Assembly (NCBI GenBank): GCA_030248135.1
Contig: JASANC010003089.1
Span: 62,001 to 126,000, forward strand
Reading direction: 5' to 3'
Length of the DNA: 64,000 nt
From: Theristus sp. LFF4_11
Lineage: Eukaryota > Nematoda > Chromadorea > Monhysterida > Xyalidae
Each line of letters opens with the position of its first letter. Within the stretch, counting starts at the first letter, position 1. A program made the position numbers and the translations under genes. A model generated the notes under the pieces. The model did no database searches and had not been told where the DNA came from. It saw only the letters and a program-made list of their open reading frames with translations. Shown here piece after piece: positions 31,733 to 43,429 of the stretch.

Positions 31733-32025
31733 ATGATGAGCTCCTGAATGAAATCATGGAAACCTCCACAGTTTCGAAGTTCTTCACCAATCGCCATGTC
31801 TACTCTCGCAACACAAAACAGAAAGGACTGCTTTTTTCGTAGGCTTGCTTGCAGCAAGTGTGAAGGAATATGCGATGATACTCTTCTCGATGCGAATTCT
31901 CTGGACGGCGGAGTAAGCCCAGATTGATTCAAAACTTCAACAAAAAAACACTGACCATTCGATGAGACACCGGCGACAAACGTGCCGAGCGGAATCGACC
32001 GAACGCACGCCACGGCGCTAATCAT
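31733..32025 (-). other. open frame interrupted by hAT copy 3
   Basis: A frame open for 97 codons (MISAVACVRSIPLGTFVAG ... NCGGFHDFIQEL) runs up to the hAT boundary. On removing the element and one target copy it would continue only five codons (MYLAV) to a stop. No domain assigned. Could be chance or the end of an unrecognised gene. Confidence 0.25.
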
Positions 32026-32029
32026 GGTG

Positions 32030-33100
32030 ATGTCACCAAAAAATCACCACAAAACCAGAGTTACCTCAGAGAAAGAGAAAGTCACCGGAACCAAATCAAA
32101 TCAGTGAATCACCACCACGTCGCGTGCAGTGTCAGACGCAGCCACGCAAAACGGCACAACTGTTACGTTTTATTTTCTTTTGTTCGCTGAAGAAAGATAC
32201 CAAACGATTATAATAGTAATGTGCAAGATCAAGAAGAGGCATGATTAGAGGGTAGGGTTCGAAACATTTTTTTTAACTTTTTTTCAGATTCAGATTCTTT
32301 ATTTCAACGCACAACATAAGTCATGGCAAACAGACGAAAAATATCTGGATTAACCGTTTCTAGTATAACTCTCAAAGGCGGGCACAACTGTCTCAAAAAT
32401 GCAAAACACAAGCAAACAGACAGCCAACGAAACCAGCAACCAAACCAACAATAAAGGGCACATAAATAATTGAAGGACAACCAGGAAAAGCTGTCGACAC
32501 AAACCGTAACAGAGACAAGAAACCAAAACAAAGATCACAAACCAACAAAGAAACAGTAACTGATGAGCAAATCGCTGAATGAATCAATTTCAACAGAATC
32601 CATTTTTGCAGCAAGACTCACTCCAGGGTAGGGTTGGTAAAAAAACCGGTTTTTTATATTGCCAGGAAAAAATCGGTTTCTTTTCCGTTTTAAAACCGTT
32701 TTAAAACCATAAAAAACCGAATGCTTCCCAGCTCCTAAACTTTCCAGAACTTGGCTTCTTGAACTCAAAATAGGAAATACATCAAAATTACTGATTTTGA
32801 GCAGCGTAAAATGCTGTTTTCGGGCACACAACGATCTAATTTGCCATTTTTGCCACCCAATGCTATCCAATTTTTTGTTTCAAATCAAATCAATTTCGCT
32901 TTTATTGGTTTCCAGGGCAGCACGTTCAATAAATTGAAAACAGAGACTGGGCAGTGACCGTGTAGGTGTGGGGAGCGGGGAGGGACGGTTGCAAGGAGAA
33001 CGGATAGCTGACCCCGATTAGGGGGCGAGATGGTGAGTAAGATGACAAAAAGTATTCAAAAATAAGTGAAACAAACAATCATTATATTTTTTTAATTTAA
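32030..33100. other. no recognisable gene
   Basis: A/C-rich and T-rich tracts. TTCAGATTCTTTATTTCAACGCAC at 32285 resembles 36365 (retroelement 3'-end-like). Confidence 0.4.
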
Positions 33101-33104
33101 TTAT

Positions 33105-33190
33105 ACGCGCGCCGGTTCCGGAAACCCGAAGGTACCAAACTCCGGCGGAGGCGGGCAATACTGCCCCGAGCCCAATCATGCGGATGCGCG
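33105..33190 (-). repeat. SINE body fragment (CCGGTTCCGGAAACCC)
   Basis: CGCGCCGGTTCCGGAAACCC ... CAATACTGCCCCGAGCCCAA is shared with 62937-63005, where it joins the sequence that elsewhere (36090-36160) adjoins a tRNA-like head. Confidence 0.6.
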
Positions 33191-33454
33191 AGCGAGCGAA
33201 GCGAGCGGACAGCGCATCACGCATTATATGAGCCGTTATGCCCCAGCGCGCGTTTTCCATATAAAGATGATGTCGTGCTGCGAGCACAGTATAGGCTGCG
33301 ACCAAATTTTAGCGACGCACGAAACGAACATCCAAAGTTGTATTGTGTGCCGCGGAGAATTTTTTTTCGAAGAACTTTACATACGTTCTAGACACGAATA
33401 ACGTATTCTGAAATCCGTGTTACTTATTTTTGTTTGTATTTTTTTTCAGGTATG

Positions 33455-34740
33455 TAATCATATGTGTTCGCCCTTTCAATTTTTACCTGCGACACTTTCA
33501 CAGTCTAGAAAGAATGTTTCCTGGGGTAATTCCACCTGGAGATTTTGAAAATTGGGTTAATTTTTTGCCCCGACCCATTTTTTGGGTCAAAAATTGGGCA
33601 TTTTTCAAAAATCGAAGGGTTTTTACCTGGTTTTAAGTGTTCGCGCTTTCAATTTTTACCTGCGACATTTTCACAGTCGAACAAAAAAATTTCCTGGGGT
33701 AATTTCATCTGAAATTTTTGAAAATCAGGTTATTTTTTTGCTCCGAGCCTTGTTTGGGGCAAAATTTAGGTTTTTTCAAAATGTCAAAGGATTTTATGGG
33801 GTTAGAAGTGTTCGCCCTTTCAATTTTTGTCTGAGGTTGTTCCAAAACCGAACAACAAAGTTTCCTGGGGTAATTTCATCCGAAGATTCTGAAAATCAAA
33901 TTAATTTTTTGCCCCGACCCTTGTTTGGAGCAAAATTTGGGTTTTTTTCACAACGTCAAAGGATTTTGTGGGGTTAGAAGTGTTCGCCCTTTCAATTTTT
34001 GTCTGAAGTTGTTCCAAAACCGAACAACAAAGTTTCCTGGGGTAATTTTGTCCGAAGATTTTGAAAATCAGATTAATTTTTTTGCCCCGACATTTGTTTG
34101 GGGCAAAATTTGGGTTTTTTCAAAATTTCAAAGGGTTTTATGGGGTTAGAAGTGTTCGTCCTTTCAATTTTTGTCTGAAGTTGTTCCAAAACCGAACAAC
34201 AAATTTTATTGGGGTAATTTCATCCGAAGATTCTGAAAATCAAATTAATTTTTTGCCCCGACCCTTGTTTGGAGCAAAATTTGGGTTTTTTCAAAACGTC
34301 AAAGGATTTTGTGGGGTTAGAAGTGTTCGCCCTTTCAATTTTTGTCTGAAGTTGTCCCATAATCGAACAACAAAGTTTCCTGAGGTAATTTCATCTGAAG
34401 ATTTCGAAAATCAAAAGAAATTTTTGCCCCGACCTTTGTTTGGAGCAAAGTTTTTTTAAATGTCAAACGATTTTATGGGGTTAGAAGTGTTCGCCCTTTT
34501 AATTTTTGTCTGAAGTTGTTCCATAATCGAACAACAAAGTTTCCTGGGGTAATTTCATCCGAAAATTTTGAAAATCAGAATAATTTCTTGCCCCGACCTT
34601 TGTTTGGAGCAAAATTTGAGTTTTTCAAAATGTCAAAGAATTTTATGGGGTTAAAGGTTTACCGGATTTCAAGTGTTCGCTCTTTCAATTTTGTATGATG
34701 TTGTTTTTATTTTGCAGAAATTGAGTCCCTGGGGTAAATT
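33455..34740 (+). repeat. 171-bp tandem satellite, about 7.5 units
   Basis: The anchor GTGTTCGCCCTTTCAATTTT or a close variant recurs at about 33466, 33637, 33808, 33979, 34151, 34322, 34487 and 34671, mostly 171-172 bp apart. Because 171 is a multiple of 3, frames stay open across units and encode a repeated peptide (VRPFNFCLKLFQNRTTKF). Indels break it into several ORFs. No promoter or start context. Confidence 0.9.
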
Positions 34741-34864
34741 GTTACGTAGAACAAAAAAATCAATTAATATTTAAAAAGCTACGATGCTTCTCAGTGTCAA
34801 AAGTAGCGTTATTCAACTTTCATGCAAGTTTTTTGCCCATCCAAAAAATGAATCCGTCGATGAT

Positions 34865-35115
34865 CGCCCTGTCGATACCAGGTTTTCGATAGTTGATAGC
34901 AATTCAATCGTTTGCAGCCCGGTTGATAGCAGCTAGGTCAATAGCAGCCCGGTCGATAGCAGATCGGTAATTAGCTTCACGGTCTATAGCAACTCGGCCG
35001 ACAGCAGCCTGGTAAATAGTACCCGGCCGATAGCAGCCTGGTCGATTGCAGCCCAGTTGACACCAACTTGGTCTATAGCAACGCGGTCGCTAGCGGGCTG
35101 GTAGATAGCATCCCA
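34865..35115 (+). repeat. degenerate 15-bp tandem array (GGTCGATAGCAGCCC)
   Basis: About 15 diverged units around CGGTCGATAGCAGCC. The period matches the 15-bp arrays at 1045-1252 and in the element at 55824-56406. Confidence 0.8.
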
Positions 35116-35212
35116 AAAACAAGTTTGGTTCGATAGCGCTCCAGTTAAGGGCTTAGTCAATGGCGGATCAAAAGTTTTTTTGAGACCTAAAATGACTCAA
35201 TTAAAAGCTGGA

Positions 35213-36089
35213 ATACTAGAGAAAAGTGCGCTTTCTGCGCATTTAAAAGGTGGAATATGATCAGTAATTATGAAAGTTATGTGCTAAATAGAATAGACCT
35301 TTTTTCAGAACAAAATATATTGACATATACAATGTTGACACAAGAATAGGAATCATATACAATACGTCCGACAAAGGTTTTAGTTTGAAACAGCATGCAA
35401 AATCGTAAAAATTGGTGCTATCTTTTAACGTTTTCCACAACCAATTTTTGTATTATAACTAACCGTTTATTTTAACTATGGTTTTGTCAACTAAAATAAG
35501 AAAAATAAAGTGCATTATTTTTTATGTTCATTCTGTCTTTCAGTACAATAAATCAGAGCTTCAAATCTTCATTCTTTTGCTACACAGTCTTAAAAATCTG
35601 AATGTGGATCTATGTTATGTGAATAAAAGTCATAAGACATAAAACTAACCAACATAGATTTGCATCCCTTGGGCTAAACTTAAAAATGTTTTTTTCAAAC
35701 CAAAAACAAATAATTTGCTGTGGCATCGGCAAGCAATGCACTCATTCTAGCATTGTTCTGCATCTAATGTTGGTTTTTTGTGGTCTATCTAATCTATGAC
35801 AAATTCACCCACCACCCCAAAAAACTTAAAAGAACAAGGCAAAAATCAGAAAACGGCGCAAATATTTTTCACAAAGAAATTGATTAGTGGTACCAATTTT
35901 TACGGTTTGCATGCTGTTTTAAAACTTTTGTCATACGTATTGTATATGATTCCTATTCTTGTGTCAACATTGTATATGTCAATATATTTTGTTCTGAAAA
36001 AAGGTCTATTCTATTTAGCACATAACTTTCATAATTACTGATCATATTCCACCTTTTAAATGCGCAGAAAGCGCACTTTTCTCTAGTTT
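35213..36089. mobile_element. DNA element with ~155-bp near-perfect TIRs
   Basis: 35213-35367 (ACTAGAGAAAAGTGCGCTTT ...) is repeated inverted at 35935-36089. Weaker similarity extends the arms to about 210 bp (GCATGCAAA...CGTAAAAATTGGT). The ~570-bp interior is AT-rich with no transposase. No clear target duplication. Confidence 0.88.
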
Positions 36090-36160
36090 TACCCTCGGCT
36101 CAGGAAGGAATAGTCCATTAGATGTTCGTTGGTCACTCTAATTTTCCACGAGTATGTCTT

Positions 36161-36231
36161 GTCCACAGCGAGGTTCGAACCCGGTACCTACAGAACTGTA
36201 GGCCGAAGTTCTACCGCTACGCCACGGACGC
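36161..36231 (-). repeat. tRNA-like SINE head
   Basis: On the minus strand a TGGCGTAGCGGTAGAAC A-box-like block and GGGTTCGAACC B box are 34 bp apart, with a CCTAC/GTAGG stem at the anticodon arm. The anticodon loop would have 6 nt rather than 7 and there is no CCA context. A dispersed body follows. I read it as a tRNA-derived SINE rather than a functional tRNA gene. Confidence 0.6.
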
Positions 36232-36631
36232 TACTTTCAGTTCTCCTTTCCTCAGTTCTCCTACAGCCGGGTAAAACATGGGCAAAGCTTGCCCGTTACC
36301 AGTGTCAACTACCTAGAGATAATATGGTGATTGTTTGTTTCACTTATATTTCAAGATTCAAGATTTCAAGACTTTATTTAACGCGCAGCACCTTTAACAA
36401 AAACACAATGATAAAGACTTAACATAATATTAACATAACACATAAACATAACACATTATTTTTGAATAATTTTTGTGTGAGCTGTGACCAGTCCTTCGTG
36501 GTTCTCGTTCCAAATGATTTTTCTGTGTTCCACAGTACTTTCTTGAATACTTCAGATAGAAAACGCACTGGTTCACTGCCCTCAACCCCTCGATACTAAA
36601 ACAACTCTGCTCTGAGAATAAATGTTTTCAC

Positions 36632-39600
36632 TCAGTTTTTCGTTTGGCTCTTCATATTATGAAACAATCGTTCAGAAGCGAACGCCACTGCGGCCAACAT
36701 AAGACCAGCGGACAAAATGGCGCATGCACCGACCACTTCCATGAATTCCAGGCTGCTCCACGGAACCTGACCGCAGGTGTGTTCTTCGCCGTTCTCTTGC
36801 CTTATGTATTGCCTCTGTATGGCGTCGATCATGTTGTAGTTTTCAATGATCATCTGCAAAATCAATTCCTTCAATCAATCAGTTCGAGCAAAATTGTCAG
36901 CGGATATGTTCTGGGTGGGGTGTGTTATGTTGTTGTTGCGTTGTCAAATATAAAAGTAGTACTGTCAACGTACGTCTTTTTTACCTCTGAGAATCTTTCC
37001 ACAAACGGATGTCCGTGGCGAAATAGAAAGCCGGCCGGTGCACTGAGAATGAAGTCCTCCACCGGCAATGCTACCAAAGGTTCGTCGTTCTTTTCGCCTG
37101 CGTTCACTGCGTTGCATTTGTTCGGATGGTTGCGGATGTGCTATATCAACAGTAAATGTACTGGAAAATGCCATTTTCATCTGCATCTTTTTATTTTTTT
37201 GTTTCAAGCACCGATTTCGCAACAAAAAATTGACAACATCAACAACTCCGTTTGATGATGCAAAAGAACAGTGACACAGGTTTTTAAAAAAACAAACACA
37301 CACTTTACCTGCACCACTGAACTGAACTCATTCGCGATTAACACCTCGTGGTTGCCTTGTTGATTCCACCGATGCAATTGCTCCGTAAGATTCTCATCAC
37401 TGAAAGAGTCGACGAAACGAAGCGCATCATGTTTCGCTAATTCGGTTCGCAGCGCGACGAACTGCGGTTCCCCGCCGTGCATTATCGTGTAGTACTCCGG
37501 ACCGTTCGAGTCGATCGCTACTTTGAAATCATCTTGTTCAATCAATTGCGCCAGCTTGGCGATGCTCATTTCCGGTGGCTGAAAGGGCGGCTGCAGGAGA
37601 CCACCGAGCAGCAGGCCCTGTGGGGCAAAAGCAATTGTGCGACAAACAAAATCACTGTTGTCCGCTGGTTGAAAAGCCCCCGCGCTAACATAAAATGCTC
37701 GAAACGTGATGTCCCGGTGTGCGTTTTCCGCCGCTGTGTGTCCTGTAGCTACAGTCGAATTCTAAATTATAGGGAATCAGGTGATTGGTTGGTGATCACG
37801 TGATGCATGCTTTCTGTGCAATCGGGCATGCACCACGTTATCACCAACCAATAAGTAATCTCCTGAAGCGGGTGCATCGTTGGCAGAAAAATTGAGATGG
37901 AACTTTTTATTTTGTGTGTTAAAATTTCAGACGAATTGGTCAACCTTGTAATGAATGCGAAATGAAATAATGAAAACGAAAAAAATTGACTTTTTGCGCC
38001 AAATACTGCTCGGTGCGCCTAGCGCACGTCCACAACTCAGCGCTCAAAGAGATGTTTCAGCTTTCTGCTATGAATTTTTGCTTTTTTCAAAAAAGAACAA
38101 CGCACGGTGCACGGGCAGCAAATTTTCTAGGGGGGTGGGGGGTTTTGCTTTGGAAAAACACAGAAATTCTTGTAAAATACAGAATATTTTGTGCAAAGAA
38201 GCTGCTTATGTTTGGTCAGAAACAACAAAATCTATGCAGGGACAGACACAACGTCAAGAAAAATGCAAAAATTACGGTATTTTTGGGAAAAATTGAAATG
38301 AGATTGACCACCGTGAGGGGGGTGCGATCCGGGTTTTCTCGCGGAGGGGGGTGGGGGAGCCTAGTACCCGTGTCGAGGTAAAGGGGGGAGGGGGGTACAC
38401 GGGTATCTGCCCGTGCACGGGCAGGATTTTCGGCTGAAGGGGGGGTGGACCCCCCCACCCCCCAGCACTTTCGCTACTGAGACGCCCCGGCGGACAGGAC
38501 TGCGGTCACCACCTGGGTCATTTTATTCAGGCTTGTCATTGTTGTTGTACTGTATTAATACATGCTAGATTTTACATTGCGCAGTGATGAAAAAAATCTC
38601 GGGAAATCTTTCCAAAAGTCACATGTTCAACGTTCGAAAAAGCCGCTGAAAACCGCGTGAACCTGGTACAAATTGACCACATGCAACGACAGCACGCAAA
38701 TGACCGAGAACAAGACACGCGCGGCGACACTTTGATACAACGAGGACAGCGAGTCATGTTGGCCGATGAACAAACGACAGCCGCCGTAAGCCGCCTCGTA
38801 GTGGTGATGCAAGCATGCGCTTGTGTGCGAGTGATGGCGACGGTGAAGCGCGCTGATGATCAACGTTAATGCAACCAGGAACACCGCCACTAGACCGAAC
38901 GTCTGAAACGGCCTTGCTGATTTGCAGTACAGCGGCGGCCAAAAGCGTTGGAACGCTGCGCGCGTGAGTGCTGTGTATTGCGCGTGTGTTGCATCAGCCG
39001 TACAAACGCTATCATAATATTGTGGATTTATTCAAACGTGTCCGGACTAACGTGACGTCATTTTATTTAAAAACGCCCGTTTGTCAAAGTACAAGCACTA
39101 AAATTTCAGTTTGGTATGACTGATTCGACATTCACCATTTGTTTACGGGAAGAAATCGGCTAAACGGATAGTCTGGTTTGCTGTGAACGACAAGCGCATG
39201 TTAGGCGGCACATGACGTCATTTCAGTGGGACACGTTTAAAAAAATAGGCCATAATTTATGGGCAACGTTGGGTCGAAAAGTGCGCATGAACCCAACGTT
39301 GCCCTCAAATTCTGATGTGATGCCCAACGTTGCCCAATGTGATGCAAGCATTTTGTGTAGAGGCGGAGCAATGCTTGCATCACACCCACTCATATGTGTG
39401 TGTAATCAACCAATCAGCTATTACTACAAATTGCCAAGTCGACGATACCGTTCTTAAAATTTTCGCTGCCAGAATTCGAACATTAACCGTGTGTCTTACC
39501 ATGAAGATGCCGTTGAACGTGACGACATTGAACGGCTTCTTCATGCGTTCCCAGACGTTTTCACGGCGTTTCGGCGCGACGAACAGCATATTTGGAAAAA

Positions 39601-40278
39601 ACGTCGGATAGGACGTCGCGAACGCTTGTCGACGCTGACGTGAATAAATGAACGTCGACGCAACCGTGTCAATTGTCCCATTTTGAATTAGCGCCATTAA
39701 CCCTGAAAAAGATCCGCAACTTTCTCAAACTATGCCACAACAATTTCCAGGCAATTTTTTTAGATTTTGCAAACAATGCCATGCGGAGTACGCTAGTTTG
39801 TTTTTAGGCAAATGCTATTTTCTGGCTATTCCTCTGCTTTGATAACTCCAGGCTAATTTTCAATTTTACCTGTTTTGTTTTGATGGTTTGCACTGGAAAT
39901 AAACATTCAAATGGAAATCTGAAATCTGAAAATAGCCTTGTTGATAGCCTCAGCCTGGGAACAATAGCTCAGGAACAGCTAGCGTTCGCTTCTTACTTTT
40001 CGCTCGACTAACTAACCGGTCCCATTGCCATTTTCATCCAGACCGCCCCATTCAACGTCGGTATACGGGTGAAATGAATAGGCAACGTTATACAGGTCAA
40101 ACAGTCGAATCAGAACGTCCACGGCAGCGCCAGGCTGCGTGCAGTTGGCCGCTGCATTCGTTGAATCATTCAAACGCACGGCGCATTTTGCCGCGAGTAT
40201 TGAGTCCGGCTTGATGGCGATTCGAAGTGGCGCTGACGGTTGCACAGAAACGTGCGACATTTCTGTGTGCACACTCAA
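36632..40278 (-). CDS. ionotropic receptor (glutamate-receptor-like channel)
   Basis: Ligand-gated cation channel family. Exons: from about 40278 (start uncertain) to 40017, 39702-39500, 38902-38663, 37578-37309, 37097-36985, 36852-36632 (first base of the last at 36853). S1 begins LRIAIKPDS, as at the start of a glutamate-binding lobe, and continues LMALIQNGTIDTVASTF and RRQAFATSYPTFFPNM. M1 is VAVFLVALTLIISAL. The pore segment and M3 lie in SVAARVLFSVICVLSLHVV. S2 has KLAQLIEQDDFKVAIDSNG, and M4 is ACAILSAGLMLAAVAF near the C-terminus. No amino-terminal domain was seen, so it resembles insect/nematode IRs more than AMPA/kainate receptors. Exons 4 and 5 differ in phase (0 against 1) and M3 seems short, so small exons may be missing from the model. 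Confidence 0.75.
37751..37870 (+). mobile_element. MITE A copy in the receptor gene
   Basis: ACAGTCGAATTCTAAATTAT ... GGTTGGTGATCACGTGATGC ... CGTTATCACCAACCAATAAG. The right terminus is eroded. Confidence 0.7.
37980..38470 (+). repeat. GGTGCACGGGCAGCAAATTT / poly-G repeat
   Basis: The body 38095-38330 (GGAAAAACACAGAAATTCTT ... AATTACGGTATTTTTGGGAA) recurs inverted at 61895-62100. The right part is G-runs. Lies in an intron of the ionotropic receptor gene. Confidence 0.75.
39018..39247 (-). mobile_element. MITE B, copy 3
   Basis: Inverse of 19853-20087: TTGTGGATTTATTCAAACGT ... ATGACGTCATTTCAGTGGGA ... TTTAAAAAAATAG. Intronic. Confidence 0.75.
39257..39425 (+). mobile_element. GGGCAACGTTGGGT hairpin joined to a MITE A fragment
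   Basis: GGGCAACGTTGGGT and ACCCAACGTTGCCC flank a 21-bp loop, and CCCAACGTTGCCC recurs shortly after. The following CATTTTGTGTAGAGGCGGAG ... CAACCAATCAGCTATTA is a MITE A remnant. Confidence 0.55.
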
Positions 40279-40751
40279 ACAAATTGTCGAACGACAACAG
40301 GAATTTTACGCAAGCAGCGCATAAGAATTTTCAGTTTCAAATCTTGTTCAACTTTTTGTTCACCAATTTTTTTGAATGCTATGGCAACAACATGGTGAAT
40401 GTCACAGAGTGACGTAAACATCAAACAAACATTTGAAATAGGTAAACATCAAATTTTTACCCGATTGAAAGCTAATGACATTCGATCACTCCTATGGACA
40501 AGTCAGAATGTTCGAAGCCACATAGTATCATATGCACGATACAGTCCTCAAAACAAATAAGTTTATAGCAAAGCAAACAAAGTTTAAAAAATGCCAAACA
40601 CACGCATAATAAAAATAGACGTTCCATTACATGCGTCCAGTTGAGTGCAACCAAGTGAACTCAGCAAAGTGGAGAAAGCAAAACGACAGAAGCCAAAAAA
40701 CTGCGTTTACGAATGAAGATTCGTTTCAAATACCCCGGCACATGTGTACAG

Positions 40752-40915
40752 TACAGTCGAACTCTAAATTATAGGCAATCAGCTGATTGGTCGGTGATGC
40801 AATGCTTTCTGGGGAGACGTTGCTGTCGGGGCGGAGTGTGTACTGCACAGAAAGCATGGCATCGCTCGATTACCAACCAATCAGAGAGCTGATAACCTGT
40901 AATTTTGTTCGACAG
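40752..40915 (+). mobile_element. MITE A, full-length copy
   Basis: ACAGTCGAACTCTAAATTAT ... GGCAATCAGCTGATTGGTCG ... CAACCAATCAGAGAGCTGAT ... TTTTGTTCGACAG. Just 3' of GPCR 2. Confidence 0.75.
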
Positions 40916-40970
40916 CAAATCAATTCCTCGAAAGTTCTTTGTGCCAGTGGATCAAATCGAGTCACCACCA

Positions 40971-43419
40971 TCAATCATGTCGTGATTGTTGCTCTGGTTC
41001 GAGTGTCGTCCCCGTTGTTTTGCTCCAGTCTGCGAGCACAGCCGCACGTCGCTGACTTTTCCTGGTCGATCTCGCAAAATCATCGTGCGCATCGCGACGC
41101 AGCCAGAACGCAACGCACGCCCAATTGCTGGCACTGTGTGTGGTCGCGAGAAATCGCGTTTGGTGCTTTATTACCCACAGTTCACTCACTCACGCTTTGA
41201 AATGTAAAATACAAACTTCACGCAATCGTCTCAAACGTTCAGCTTCATCCTCAGCTGCTCTACGCCTAGCCTCCTACATACGCTCAGCATTCCAAAGTTC
41301 AGCTTGTGCCATGCCATAATTTGTGCAAAGATAAAACCAAAAAAATTGCTGCATTTTTTAAATTTTGCAATGAATTTTGTCATGGAATCAGTTTTGGAAT
41401 GGACTTTGGCATTTTCTGTGTGTGTGCTTGCAACCTGTCGGTTTATTGTTGTTACTATGTTCCCACTGTATCTAACCGGACATTTGCAAAGATCATGCCA
41501 AAAACAAAATCGAACAAGCACTTCATTTTTTTTAAATTCTACAATTTTATATTTTATAGTTTCAATTCCAGCCAACGTTTTCCCCGTGGATTGTGCTTTT
41601 GTTGGATCGATCACACACGTTTTTTTATACCTGTGAAGCAGACACAGCGCATCTGCAGTGTCATTCCGTAAGGCAGCGCCGTCGTCAGTCAGAATGTCAC
41701 GATCCTCCTTCTTTACCATTTTGACCAATCGAGTGAGAGCGAGCAAAGCTTTCAGCGAATACAGCACGGCAAACTTTGCGACAATCAACAGCGACGTTTG
41801 CACGGCACGCCGTAGCACTTTCGTTTCTACTTTTGTCTGCAAATCGTTGTTGATCAATGTTTTTTCCAAAATAGTTTGTTCTGGCAGGAAAAAAGCAAAG
41901 AAATGAAATTGTGTAACAACATATGTATCATAAAGGAATGTTGAACTGGGTAGAAAATGCGACAATCTGGAATGTGATTGAAACTGCGAACTCGAACTAC
42001 ACTAACCAACTTCGCCGCTCGACAAGAAGCATTTTGACGTGCAAGCAAGCGCAACGGTTTGTTCAGTTTCCAGCAGCACACCAATGAGACGAGCAACAAA
42101 ACAGCATAGCCGAGAATCACGTGGCGCAGCAAAACGATTCCAAGTGACCGTGACTCGGTGTGGTAGACTTGATCGTGATTCATCGAATGATTAATTCGAT
42201 GCTCACCGCAAAATGACCGCGATAAGCTGTTGTTGTGGTTGTTAATGCCGTCGAAAAATGCAGAGAACGACGCTTGCAATATCAGCACGCTGCTGGCGAA
42301 GCCAATCGTGAAATGGTGGATGCGTTCGTGGTACTCGGACAAATCGAAAATTAAAAGAATTCTTATTGATTTCTCATCCTATATTTTGAAATTCTTATAA
42401 TTTTAAAATAGTGCAATGCTCACCACAGTTGCCGTTTGAATGCGAGACGACAAACGCGGTGTCCACCTGTACGGCCAATGTGAAACAAATGCTGCACAGC
42501 GAGCTTGCTTTGACCAGTGGCTCGGCAATCTGTGGTTGAATGAACAATTATGTAACAATTTTTTGACCATTGTACGCTGGTAGAGGGGCCTCTCAGGTTA
42601 ATTCGACGTCACCATTCAGGCGTTTAGGCGAACGTGCTTGCCCGTGCAGGTTGTTACTTTTTTAATACCGCCAGATTGCGTCGTGTGGCCACGCCACCGC
42701 AGCACAGCACGGGCATTGGGTCTCATTGACTGCATTTCTCTGCACCACCGTCATCGTTCACCCAACTGACCATTTGCACATAACGCCAATATCCGAGCGG
42801 CAGCGCGCGTCGTGCGTGCATCAGTGCGAGCACACCATGCCCGGCAACCGCAGCCACCAAGGACACTGCGTCGCTCAACAGAATCGCCGTGAAATATCGC
42901 TTCAAACGGATCGTTCGATGCCAGTAGCTGAAGTGGTTTTTTGTTTTGTAAAAATTGAGGGGTTTTGTGATAAATGTGACACAGGAAGTGCGAACTCAAC
43001 AGAAATATGTACCCATAAAACGCTGGTAACACAACAGTGCAACAACGAGAGGTCAGTTTTAGCGCTGTTGAGCCACCATTACTGCAGCTAAACAGACCCA
43101 ATCGTTGATTTCTCGTTGAGGTTTTTTCAGATCGTTTGAGTTGAGAAAAACAGACGTCGCAAAGGATGTGACTCACAAACTACAGTGCAATGCATTTTTC
43201 TCAGTGCTACTGTAAATGAAACCAGATTTGACAAAATACAAAGAAAACTCGCTCTTGTACGGGGCGAATCAGCGTGTAGTGGATGCCAATGACGCCGTAA
43301 AGTGACACGAGGATCGTGGCAACGCCATTTATGAGATAAGACTCAAATCCTTGGTCCGATTCGACAAGCACACGCATCTGCCACTGGGTGCAGTTGTTTA
43401 GATTTGTTTTATTGACCAT
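40971..43419 (-). CDS. 7TM receptor (GPCR 2), paralogue of GPCR 1
   Basis: Coding blocks: 43419 to about 43261 (TM1, SYLINGVATILVSLYGVIG), 42927-42771 (TM2, YFTAILLSDAVSLVAAVAG), 42529-42424 (TM3, SSLCSICFTLAVQVDTAF), 42350-42007 (TM4 HHFTIGFASSVLILQASF; TM5 LRHVILGYAVLLLVSLVC), 41880-41631 (TM6, SLLIVAKFAVLYSLKALL) and about 41170-40971 (TM7, THSASNWACVAFW). The TM7 motif matches HSATNWLCVW of GPCR 1, supporting common descent. Unlike GPCR 1, the phases of exons 1/2, 3/4 and 4/5 do not join cleanly with the donors and acceptors I can see. Either short exons or alternative sites are missing, or the gene is decaying. No DRY-like triplet. Ligand unknown. Confidence 0.65.
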
Positions 43420-43429
43420 TTTTTTAGAT

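Noticed and set aside
33455..34740. CRISPR array
   Set aside because: Unit is 171 bp with no short repeat/unique spacer pattern, and the genome is eukaryotic.
36161..36231. functional tRNA gene
   Set aside because: Boxes are good but the anticodon loop is one base short and the sequence belongs to a dispersed repeat.
40752..40915. structured noncoding RNA (hairpin)
   Set aside because: The palindrome is a MITE with many dispersed copies; no sign of covariation for RNA function.
41231..41965. single-exon 244-codon gene
   Set aside because: It is GPCR 2 exon 5 (TM6) read through its donor into the intron.
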